From positions 1 to 14,881 of the forward strand of contig JACQAI010000614.1 of NCBI GenBank assembly GCA_016195115.1: a DNA stretch of 14,881 bases, in the 5' to 3' direction. Under the pieces are notes generated by a model that saw only the letters and a list, made by a program, of their open reading frames with translations, did no database searches and had not been told where the DNA came from. Numbering within the stretch: position 1 is the stretch's first letter; each line of letters starts with the position of its first letter. This stretch comes from Pseudomonadota bacterium (GTDB taxonomy: Bacteria; Pseudomonadota; Alphaproteobacteria; Elsterales; Elsteraceae). This document shows positions 6,513-12,947 of the stretch, piece by piece. The position numbers were made by a program, and so were the translations under genes.

Positions 6513-7438
6513 GCCGCGCGGGCCGGGAACAGGCCTTGGGGCCGGAAGGCGAGCACCAGCGCCATCAGGATGTAGATCAGCATCGAGGCGAGCGCCGGCC
6601 CGGCGGCGTTGGCGACCTGCGGATTGAAGGTCGCGCGCAGCAGCCCGGGCAGGAAGCTGCGGCCGAGCGTGTCGACCACGCCGATCAGGAGCGCGCCCAT
6701 GAAGGCGCCGCGGATCGAGCCGATGCCGCCGATCACGATCACGACGAAGGTCAGGATCAGGATCGGCTCGCCCATGCCGCTCTCGACCGACAGGATCGGT
6801 CCGGCCATCAGCCCGGCGATGCCGGCCAACGCGGTGCCGAGCGCGAACACCGCGGTGTAGAGGAACTTCACGTCGACCCCGAGCGCGCCGACCATGGCGC
6901 GGTTCGACGCGCCGGCGCGGATCAGCATGCCGACCCGGGTGTGCGAGATCAGCCCGTAGAGGAACAGCGCGACCGCCAGCCCGACCGCGATGATGGCGAA
7001 GCGGTAGCTCGGATAGATGATGCCGAACGGCAGCGCGACCTGGCCGGACAGGAAGTCGGGCGTCGTCATGAACAGCGCGCTCGGCCCCCAGACGATGCGC
7101 ACCGCCTCGTTGAAGAACAGGATCAGGCCGAAGGTCGCCAGCACCTGGTCGAGATGATCGCGGTCGTAGAGCGTGCGCAGCACCACGAGCTCGACCGCGA
7201 CGCCGAGCACCAGGGTCGCCGGGATGGCGAGCAGCGCGGCCAGCACGAACGAGCCGCTCCAGCCCTGCAGCGTCGCCGCAAAATAGGCGCCGACCATGTA
7301 GAGCGAGCCGTGCGCCAGGTTGATGAGGTTCATGATGCCGAACACGAGCGTCAGCCCGGCGGCCATCAGGAACAGCATGACGCCGAGCTGCAGCCCGTTC
7401 AGCGCCTGGAAGGCCAGCAGCTGCGGGTCGATGACCAT
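6509..7438 (-). CDS. livH: Branched-chain amino acid type ABC transporter permease LivH
   Basis: A 309-residue inner-membrane permease pairing with LivM. It starts with QLLAFQALNGLQLGVMLFLM, and the family signature is seen in the second to third membrane segments (GLTLVFGIMNLINLAHGSLY, about 28-47). GGIGSIRGAFMGALLIGVVD near residue 240 is the conserved C-terminal loop of LivH proteins. Eight to nine hydrophobic segments are visible and the length is normal. ATG 7438 is the natural start; no strong Shine-Dalgarno is visible, and it lies 31 bases after the stop of the binding-protein gene. The stop overlaps the livM start by four bases. Substrate is set by the binding protein rather than by this subunit. 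Confidence 0.94.
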   Translation of the reverse strand: MVIDPQLLAFQALNGLQLGVMLFLMAAGLTLVFGIMNLINLAHGSLYMVGAYFAATLQGWSGSFVLAALLAIPATLVLGVAVELVVLRTLYDRDHLDQVLATFGLILFFNEAVRIVWGPSALFMTTPDFLSGQVALPFGIIYPSYRFAIIAVGLAVALFLYGLISHTRVGMLIRAGASNRAMVGALGVDVKFLYTAVFALGTALAGIAGLMAGPILSVESGMGEPILILTFVVIVIGGIGSIRGAFMGALLIGVVDTLGRSFLPGLLRATFNPQVANAAGPALASMLIYILMALVLAFRPQGLFPARAA

Positions 7439-7469
7439 GGCGGCGGCCGGCGGTGTCCGCGGCGGCGAA

Positions 7470-8645
7470 CTACCACTTCATCGGGCAGTCCTTGGCGTAG
7501 ACGTCGGCGTGGTCGGTCAGCACCGTGCCGCGGCCGAGCTGGCGCAGCTTGCCGTCCTCGCGCACGGTCTCGTAGAGGTAGTAGCTCTGGATCGGGAACT
7601 GGTTGTTGTTGAACTTGAACGGTCCGCGGATCGACTTGAAGTCGGCCTTGCGCAGCGCGTCGCGCAGCGCGTCCTTGTTGTCGAGCTTGCCGCCGGTCGC
7701 CTTGAGCGCGGCGTCGATCAGCTGCGCCGAGTCGTAGGCCTGCGCCGAATAGGTCGACGGCTCGTAGTTGTGCTTCTTGCGGAAGTCGGCGACGAACTTC
7801 TGGTTCGCCGGGTTCTTGAGGTCGACCGTCCAGAACGCCGTGCCGAAGGTGCCGATCGCGGCGTCGCCCTGGGCGTCGACCGTGGTCGAGTCGGTGGTGA
7901 AGGCGGAGTACAGCGGCAGCGCCTTGACCAAGCCGGCTTGGGCGTACTGCTTGACGAAATTGATGCCCATGCCGCCGGGATAGAAGACGTAGAGCGCTTC
8001 CGGCTTGGCGGCGCGCAGCGCGGCGATCTCGGCCGAGTAGTCGGGCTGGTTCACCGTCGTGTAGATCTCGTCGACGATCTCGCCCTTGAACATGCGCTTG
8101 ACGCCGGTCAGCGCGTCCTTGCCGGCCTGATAGTTCGGCGCCATCAGATAGAGGCGCTTGATGCCCTTGTCCTGCAGGTGCTTGCCCATCGCGGCGTGCG
8201 GGTCGTCGTTCTGCCACGAGGTCGAGAAGAAGTACGGCGAGCACTGCGCGCCGGCGATCGGCGACGGCCCGGCGTTCGAGCTGATCAGGAAGGTCTGCGA
8301 CTCGATCACCGGCTTGTAGATCGCCATCATGACGTTCGAGAAGATCACGCCCGAGATGAAGTTGACCTTGTCGCGCTGCAGCAGCTTCTGCGCCGCCTGC
8401 AGGCCGACGTCGGGCTTGAGCTGGTCGTCCTCCTTGATGACCTCCGGCGTCAGGCCGCCGAGCTTGCCGCCGGCGTGCTCGATGCCGAGCATGAAGCCGT
8501 CGTAGAGGTGCGTGCCGATCGTGCCGCCGGGGCCCGAGAAGGTCGCGATGAAGCCGATCTTCACGGTTTGCGCCGCTACGGGGGTCGCCGCCACGGCGGC
8601 ACCCAGGGCGGCCGCTGCCGCGGCGCTCACCAGAAACTTGGTCAT
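7470..8645 (-). CDS. Periplasmic substrate-binding protein of the Liv-type ABC transporter
   Basis: A 391-residue type I periplasmic binding protein (Peripla_BP_6/LivK-like). Residues 1-25 are a signal peptide ending VAAQ; the mature protein begins TVKIGFIATFSGPGG, the usual first strand and ligand-contact loop. EDDQLKPDVGLQAAQKLL (71-88), SNAGPSPIAGAQCSPYFF and YEPSTYSAQAYDSAQLIDAA are family motifs. The CSPYFF-type segment recalls binding proteins of Alphaproteobacteria linked to aromatic acids, and the ferredoxin and reductase genes directly upstream fit that, but the ligand is inferred, not shown. The start ATG 8645 has AGGGGG a few bases upstream on the minus strand. It follows the ferredoxin gene by 22 bases and precedes livH by 31 bases, so it belongs to the same operon. 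I leave the symbol blank since leucine is not necessarily the substrate. Confidence 0.92.
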   Translation of the reverse strand: MTKFLVSAAAAAALGAAVAATPVAAQTVKIGFIATFSGPGGTIGTHLYDGFMLGIEHAGGKLGGLTPEVIKEDDQLKPDVGLQAAQKLLQRDKVNFISGVIFSNVMMAIYKPVIESQTFLISSNAGPSPIAGAQCSPYFFSTSWQNDDPHAAMGKHLQDKGIKRLYLMAPNYQAGKDALTGVKRMFKGEIVDEIYTTVNQPDYSAEIAALRAAKPEALYVFYPGGMGINFVKQYAQAGLVKALPLYSAFTTDSTTVDAQGDAAIGTFGTAFWTVDLKNPANQKFVADFRKKHNYEPSTYSAQAYDSAQLIDAALKATGGKLDNKDALRDALRKADFKSIRGPFKFNNNQFPIQSYYLYETVREDGKLRQLGRGTVLTDHADVYAKDCPMKW

Positions 8646-8667
8646 GTCATCCCCCCTGTTCGGGCGT

Positions 8668-8982
8668 TCAGCCGAGCTTCACCAGCACGTCGTCGCCCAC
8701 GAGCTTGACGGCATACACGGCGATATCCACGTTCACCGGCGCGCCCAGCGCCTTGCCGGTCTTGACCTCGAAGCGCCCGGCATGGAGCGGGCACTCGATG
8801 ATGCCGTTCTCCAGATAGCCGTCCGACAGGCAAGCAAAGGCGTGGGTGCAGATGTTGTCGGTGGCATGGACCTCGCCGTCGATCAGGTAGATCGCGACCT
8901 GCTTGTCGCCGACCGTGGCGCTGGCGATCTCGCCCTCGGCGAGCTCGCTGCGGCGCGCGACCTTGTGCCAATCTTCCGCCAT
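8668..8982 (-). CDS. Rieske [2Fe-2S] ferredoxin of a multicomponent oxygenase
   Basis: A 104-residue soluble Rieske ferredoxin. The cluster motif is complete: Cys45-x-His47, sixteen residues, then Cys64-x2-His67 (CTHAFAC ... IIECPLH). The short length, absence of a signal peptide or membrane anchor, and the CTHAFACLSDGYLE stretch match ferredoxin subunits of non-haem iron ring-hydroxylating oxygenases rather than Rieske proteins of bc1 complexes. Its role would be to pass electrons from the FAD reductase encoded 80 bases upstream to a terminal oxygenase, which is not in this window. ATG 8982 begins MAEDWHKVARRSEL, the usual N-terminus of the family; a weak GGGGAA lies upstream. The next gene, the transporter binding protein, starts 22 bases after its stop, suggesting one transcript. 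A ferredoxin for another redox partner is the alternative. Confidence 0.92.
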   Translation of the reverse strand: MAEDWHKVARRSELAEGEIASATVGDKQVAIYLIDGEVHATDNICTHAFACLSDGYLENGIIECPLHAGRFEVKTGKALGAPVNVDIAVYAVKLVGDDVLVKLG

Positions 8983-9062
8983 CGCCTCGTCTTCCCCTGC
9001 GTTTGCCTGCCCCGACCCGGTAGCACCTTCACAACGAGGATGCACGCGGTTTGATGCTGCGC

Positions 9063-10280
9063 TCAAGCGCCTTTGGCGATCTGGGCGAGCGGCACCGCCG
9101 GGTCGGCCAGACGCTCGGCATCGACCTGGGCCGCCTTGGCGATCAGCTGCTGCAACGGCCGCATGTCGCGGCCCTGATTGACCGTCACGCCGCCGACCAC
9201 GGCGCCGTCCTTGAGCTGGATCACGGTGAACTTGTCGTCGGTGCCGCGGCGCACCGAGGCGTCGACCGCGGACGGCAGCCCGGCGACCTGCAGATTGATG
9301 TCGTACTGGTCCGACCACATCCACGGCACCTCGACATAGGGTTCGCTGCCGCCGGCGATCACGCGGGCCACCGCGCGCGACTGGTTGTCGGCGTTGCGCC
9401 AGGCCTCGAGGCGGACGTGGCGACCGACCGTCGGATGGAACGCACGCGCGACGTCGCCGACCGCGAAGATCGCCGGATCGGCGGTGCGGCCGAACTGGTC
9501 GACCACGATGCCGTCGTCGACCGTCAGCCCGGCGTCGCGCGCGAGCTCGGCGTTGGGCACGATGCCGATGCCGACCACCACCAGGTCGGCCGCGACGGTG
9601 GCGCCGTCGGCGAGCTCGAGCACCGCGCCGCCGGCGCCGTCGCGGATCGCCTGCACGCTCACGCCCATGCGCATATCGACGCCGTGGCCGCGGTGGAGCG
9701 CCATGAACCATTCGCCGAGCGCGCGGTCGACGACCCGGCCGAGCGGCATCGGCGCGACCTCGAGCACCGTGACCGCGGCGCCGAGCGCCCGCGCGCTGGC
9801 CGCGACCTCGAGCCCGATCACGCCGGCGCCGACGATCGCGAGCCGCGCGTCCGGCCCGAGCGCGGCCCGGATCGCGCGGGTGTCCTCGATGTCGCGCAGA
9901 TAGCGCACGCGGCCCGAGTCGCTGCCCGGCAGGCTGAGGCGGCGCGGCCGCCCGCCGGTCGCCAGCACCAGGGTGGCGTAGTCGAGCACCCGGCCGTCGC
10001 TGAGCCGGACCTGCTTGGCAGCGCGGTCGAGCGCCGCCGCGGGCGCGTCGAGCACCAGCGCGATGTCGTGCTCGGCCCAGTACGCCGCCGGCTGGATGTA
10101 GGTTTTTTCGACCGCGATCTTGCCGGTCAGCAGGTCCTTGGACAGCGGCGGCCGCTCATAGGGCGGATAGCTTTCCGCGCCAATCAACTGGATCGGCGCG
10201 GTCACGCCGGCGGCGCGCAGCGTCTCCGCGGTGCGCCCCCCGGCATGGCCGGCCCCGACGATCACGATCGCGTCCGTCAT
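9063..10280 (-). CDS. FAD-dependent ferredoxin reductase of an oxygenase system
   Basis: A 405-residue NAD(P)H:ferredoxin oxidoreductase of the BphA4/putidaredoxin-reductase type, moving electrons from NADH through FAD to a Rieske or 2Fe-2S ferredoxin. The FAD-binding GAGHAGG is at 9-15, PPYERPPLSKDLL at 39-51 is the conserved FAD-domain loop, the NAD-binding GAGVIG is at 151-156, and FAVGDVAR (272-279) closes the FAD site. WMWSDQYDINLQVAG (320-334) is the usual C-terminal dimer/ferredoxin-docking segment of this family. Length is normal. ATG 10280 is chosen because MTDAIVIVGAG begins the FAD strand directly; the Shine-Dalgarno is weak. It is the first gene of the leftward operon and is transcribed divergently from the TctC-type gene. 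The 80-base gap to the Rieske gene shows nothing distinctive. Confidence 0.94.
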   Translation of the reverse strand: MTDAIVIVGAGHAGGRTAETLRAAGVTAPIQLIGAESYPPYERPPLSKDLLTGKIAVEKTYIQPAAYWAEHDIALVLDAPAAALDRAAKQVRLSDGRVLDYATLVLATGGRPRRLSLPGSDSGRVRYLRDIEDTRAIRAALGPDARLAIVGAGVIGLEVAASARALGAAVTVLEVAPMPLGRVVDRALGEWFMALHRGHGVDMRMGVSVQAIRDGAGGAVLELADGATVAADLVVVGIGIVPNAELARDAGLTVDDGIVVDQFGRTADPAIFAVGDVARAFHPTVGRHVRLEAWRNADNQSRAVARVIAGGSEPYVEVPWMWSDQYDINLQVAGLPSAVDASVRRGTDDKFTVIQLKDGAVVGGVTVNQGRDMRPLQQLIAKAAQVDAERLADPAVPLAQIAKGA

Positions 10281-10300
10281 CCGTCTATTCGTAGAGCGGG

Positions 10301-10312
10301 ATCCGGCCGGAT
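10301..10312. promoter_or_regulatory. Perfect 12-base palindrome upstream of the reductase operon
   Basis: ATCCGGCCGGAT is an exact 12-base palindrome located 21 bases before the ferredoxin-reductase start codon and about 130 bases before the divergent TctC-type gene. The position is right for an operator controlling the leftward operon. No regulator gene lies next to it, and a GC-rich palindrome of this size can occur by chance in such a genome. Confidence 0.35.
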
Positions 10313-10333
10313 AGAAGAGTCTAACGTCGAGTT

Positions 10334-10373
10334 CCCAACCAAGGGGTCCCTGCGGTCGAGCGCCGCAGTTGGG
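10334..10373 (+). promoter_or_regulatory. Nested inverted repeat in the divergent intergenic region
   Basis: CTGCGG (10350-10355) pairs with CCGCAG (10363-10368) around a seven-base loop, and directly below it CCCAA (10334-10338) pairs with TTGGG (10369-10373), leaving an 11-base bulge (10339-10349) on the 5' side. Together they could form an 11-pair bulged hairpin in the leader of the rightward gene, ending 72 bases before its ATG, or a binding site for a dimeric regulator. There is no T-tract, so it does not look like an intrinsic terminator. Confidence 0.35.
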
Positions 10374-10445
10374 TCCGGCGCGTTTACCTGGTGGATGCCG
10401 GCTGGCAAGATCGCCCCGCATCGGCGCGGAAGGTGGAAAAACGGG

Positions 10446-11414
10446 ATGGCGCGATCGCTCGCCCGAGTGGTGCTCGTCGCGTGCGCGCTGGGCGCGGCGG
10501 CGGCCGCCGCCCAGGACTACCCCGTGAAGCCGATCCGCATCGTCGCGCCGTTCCCGGCCGGCGGCACCGCCGACATCCTGGCGCGCGCGATCGGCCAGCG
10601 TCTGACCGATGCGTGGGGCCAGGCGGTCGTGGTCGACAACCGCGCCGGCGCCGGCGGCACGATCGGCGCCGACGCCGTCGCCAAGGCGCCGCCCGACGGC
10701 TACACGCTGCTGCTCGGCGTAACCGCGACCCAGGCGATCGCGCCCAGCGTGTACGCCAAGCTCGCCTACGATCCTGCGGCCGACTTCGTGCCGGTCGCCA
10801 TGCTCGCCCAGGTGCCGGTCGTCCTGGTGGTCAGCAAGGCCTTGCCGGCGCGCTCGGTGCGCGAGCTGATCGCGCTCGCCAGGGACCAGCCCGACCGGCT
10901 GACCTTCGCGTCGTCGGGCAGCGGCGCGATCCCGCACCTCACCGGCGAGCTGTTCAAGAGCGCGACCGGCGTCCGGATGGTGCACGTGCCCTATCGTGGC
11001 GCGACGCCGGCGCTCAACGACCTGCTCGCCGGTCAGGTCGCGCTGATGTTCGACAACCTGCCGTCGTCGCTGCCGCACATCCAGGCCGGCGGCCTGGTCG
11101 CGCTCGGCGTCGCGACGCCGCGGCGTGCCCTGACCCTGCCCGATGTCCCAACCATCGCCGAGGCCGGCGTACCCGGGTTCGAGGTCACCTCGTGGTTCGG
11201 CGTGCTGGCGCCCGCGGCCACGCCGGCGGCCATCGTCGCGCGGCTCGGCGCCGAAATCGGCCGCGCACTGGCGAACGCCGACTTCCAGGCGCGCTTGGCG
11301 AGCCAGGGCGCCGAGCCGTTCGGGCTCGCGCCCGCCGCGTTCGCCGCACTGATCGAGTCGGACGCCGCGAAGTGGGCCGCGGTCGTCAAGGCCAACGGCA
11401 TCAAGCTCGACTGA
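10446..11414 (+). CDS. TctC/Bug-family tripartite tricarboxylate transporter binding protein
   Basis: A 322-residue periplasmic solute receptor of the Bug (TctC) family, which binds carboxylates such as citrate, aromatic acids or other small acids. Residues 1-22 are a signal peptide (ALGAAAAAAQ), after which DYPVKPIRIVAPFPAGGTAD (24-43) is the family hallmark. VVVDNRAGAGGTIGADAVAK, TFASSGSGAIPHL and MVHVPYRGATPALNDLL follow, covering both lobes. Length is normal. ATG 10446 is chosen because it begins the signal peptide and GGAAGGTGG lies upstream; the frame is open further back but that part is not protein-like. No TctA or TctB membrane subunits are nearby, so it is an orphan receptor, as Bug proteins commonly are. 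The hydrolase gene starts 11 bases after its stop. The ligand cannot be told. Confidence 0.93.
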   Translation: MARSLARVVLVACALGAAAAAAQDYPVKPIRIVAPFPAGGTADILARAIGQRLTDAWGQAVVVDNRAGAGGTIGADAVAKAPPDGYTLLLGVTATQAIAPSVYAKLAYDPAADFVPVAMLAQVPVVLVVSKALPARSVRELIALARDQPDRLTFASSGSGAIPHLTGELFKSATGVRMVHVPYRGATPALNDLLAGQVALMFDNLPSSLPHIQAGGLVALGVATPRRALTLPDVPTIAEAGVPGFEVTSWFGVLAPAATPAAIVARLGAEIGRALANADFQARLASQGAEPFGLAPAAFAALIESDAAKWAAVVKANGIKLD

Positions 11415-11425
11415 GGGACGCCGCG

Positions 11426-12229
11426 ATGCCGACCATCAGCCGTGACGGCTGCAGGATCCATTGGGAGCGCCATGGCAGCGGTCCGGCCGTAATGCTGATC
11501 GCCGGGCTGGGCGGCGTGGCATCCTACTGGACGCCGCAGCTCGCGCCGCTCGCCGCGCGCTACACCGTGATCGTGCATGATCAGCGCGGCTCGGGACGGT
11601 CGAGCCGCGTTCCGGTGGCGTCGATCGAACAGATGGCCGCCGACGCGGCGGCCGTCCTGGATGCGGCGGGCGTCGCCCGCGCCACCGTGGTCGGCCACTC
11701 GACCGGCGGTGCGATCGGCATGACGATGGCGCTCGACCATGCCGCGCGCGTCGACGCGCTGGTGATCAACTCCAGCACCGGCAAGCCGGACGTCTATCGG
11801 CGCAAGGTCTTCGCCGTCCGCCGCGCGCTGCTCGCGCGCGGCCGGCGCGCCGACTACGCGCGCTACACCAGCCTGCTGCTCTACCCCAGCTGGTGGATCA
11901 ACCAGCATGCGGCCGAGATCGAGGCCGAGGAAGAAGCGGCGGCGCGGGCGCGCGGCTCCGCGGCGGTGCAGGCCAGCCGGCTCGACGCGATCCTCAATTT
12001 CGACCGCCGCGCCGAGCTGCCGCGGATCGCCGTGCCGACCCTGGTGCTGTGTGCCGCCGACGACATCCTGACCCCGCCCTATTTCTCGGACGAGATCCAC
12101 CGGCTGATTCCGAACGCGCGCTACGTGCTGCTCGAGCGCGGCGGCCACGCCTGCTCACGCACCGTGACCGCGGCGTTTAATCGCACCCTGCTCGAGTTCC
12201 TCGCCGCCCAAGAGCGCTCCGCGCCCTGA
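11426..12229 (+). CDS. Alpha/beta hydrolase, RutD-like
   Basis: A 267-residue alpha/beta-fold hydrolase, probably cytoplasmic, likely acting on an ester, lactone or amide. The nucleophile elbow GHSTGG is at 90-95 (Ser92), the acid is in CAADDILTPP (Asp212 or Asp213), and the base is His241 in RGGHACS. The oxyanion-hole region AGLGGVASYW (26-35) and HDQRGSGRSS (51-60) resemble RutD (aminoacrylate hydrolase of pyrimidine breakdown) and enol-lactonases; no other rut genes are present, so the reaction is not assigned. The start ATG 11426 has GAGGG eight bases upstream, overlapping the stop of the preceding Bug receptor gene. The 11-base spacing makes a two-gene operon likely, and the hydrolase may process what the receptor helps import. 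It ends 15 bases from the convergent PAS gene. Confidence 0.9.
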   Translation: MPTISRDGCRIHWERHGSGPAVMLIAGLGGVASYWTPQLAPLAARYTVIVHDQRGSGRSSRVPVASIEQMAADAAAVLDAAGVARATVVGHSTGGAIGMTMALDHAARVDALVINSSTGKPDVYRRKVFAVRRALLARGRRADYARYTSLLLYPSWWINQHAAEIEAEEEAAARARGSAAVQASRLDAILNFDRRAELPRIAVPTLVLCAADDILTPPYFSDEIHRLIPNARYVLLERGGHACSRTVTAAFNRTLLEFLAAQERSAP

Positions 12230-12244
12230 CGCGTCGAGGAGGCA

Positions 12245-12709
12245 TCAGATCTCCTGGCCTTTGTGATCGAAGAACAAGGTCAGCGACAGCACCATGTTGA
12301 CGGTCTGGCCGTCGCTCGCCAGCGGCAGGCGGATGACCTCGAGGATCGAGCACTTGTCGTGGTGACGCACCCGCGGCGGGCCGCGCCGCCAGCTCGGCTG
12401 GCGCTGCGCCACGGTCGAGCGGTAGTCCTCGAGCAGGGCCGGGTAGTTGGGATCGCCGGCATGCACCTCGTCGACCCAGCGCCCGGTGAAGTTGCGGCCG
12501 ATCACGTGGTCGATCTTGGAGCCGATCAGGCGGTAGCGCAGCCGGAACGGCACGGGCTGGACCTCGACCAGGCGCAGCCCCGAGAGCAGCCGCGGCACCT
12601 GATGGGGATCGAAATGCTGGCGCCCGGGCAGCCCGCCAGCAGGGTGGATGCTCAGCCAATAGTCGTGGAGCTGCCGGACCTTCGGATGGAACTGCGCGTT
12701 GTCGATCAC
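12245..12709 (-). CDS. PAS-domain protein (PAS_5-like)
   Basis: A 154-residue protein made of a single PAS-like sensor domain of the type common in Alphaproteobacteria (PF07310-like). The N-terminal pattern HPKVRQLHDYW, then LPGRQHFDPHQVPRLLSGL, then FRLRYRLIGSKID with GRNFTGRWVDEV is the family signature. The end, with ILEVIRLPLASDG and VLSLTLFF, gives the last beta strands. No kinase, cyclase or DNA-binding output domain is attached, so it would act by ligand or protein binding; the signal is unknown. I choose GTG 12709 because it places the first conserved helix a few residues after the start, as in relatives. An in-frame ATG at 12811 would add 34 residues of low-quality sequence rich in Arg and Gly. 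It is convergent with the hydrolase gene and divergent from the Sel1-protease gene. Confidence 0.82.
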   Translation of the reverse strand: MIDNAQFHPKVRQLHDYWLSIHPAGGLPGRQHFDPHQVPRLLSGLRLVEVQPVPFRLRYRLIGSKIDHVIGRNFTGRWVDEVHAGDPNYPALLEDYRSTVAQRQPSWRRGPPRVRHHDKCSILEVIRLPLASDGQTVNMVLSLTLFFDHKGQEI

Positions 12710-12947
12710 CTGCCGCCCATGCTCGGACGCCCCCCTGGTCGCGCGTTTATGCAACGGGTGGGCCGCACAATCAACGCCGGGCGCGCCTCGTCGCGGCTCG
12801 GTCCCGGCCATCTCGCCCGAGGCGCGTAGCGATTGCACGGCTCGGCGAATTCGCACAATATTTGAGCCGTCGCGGCGAAGCCCCGGGTGCATTTGCAACC
12901 GCGCCTTGGCCGCGTCGAACACGCGTCGCCTGCGGACCCAACCGACC
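12710..12947. other. Divergent intergenic region (238 bases)
   Basis: This gap separates the divergent starts of the PAS gene and the Sel1-protease gene. It contains the promoter-like elements and palindrome listed separately at 12833-12870. The part next to the PAS gene (12710-12811) is open in the PAS frame up to an alternative ATG, so it may be coding if that start is used. I see no small gene or RNA with support in the rest. Confidence 0.5.
12833..12870 (+). promoter_or_regulatory. Candidate promoter with an embedded operator-like palindrome
   Basis: TTGCAC (12833-12838) and CAATAT (12856-12861) stand 17 bases apart and resemble a weak -35/-10 pair reading toward the Sel1-protease gene, 86 bases before its ATG. 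The spacer holds a perfect ten-base palindrome, GCGAATTCGC (12845-12854), and the whole is bracketed by a seven-base inverted repeat, ACGGCTC (12837-12843) and GAGCCGT (12864-12870). A palindrome between the two hexamers is the classic position for a repressor site. It is also the AT-richest spot of the gap. The hexamer matches are poor, so this is only a suggestion. Confidence 0.35.

Noticed and set aside
4872..6575. Plus-strand open frame of 567 codons opposite livG and livM
   Set aside because: The translation is low complexity (Asp, Gln, Arg, Ala, His runs) and lies opposite two unmistakable ABC transporter genes.
9051..10445. Upstream extension of the TctC-type frame
   Set aside because: The frame is open back to 9051 but is antisense to the ferredoxin reductase; the signal peptide starts at ATG 10446.
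12699..12947. Upstream extension of the Sel1-protease frame
   Set aside because: The extension would put 83 residues before a clear signal peptide and lacks protein-like character.
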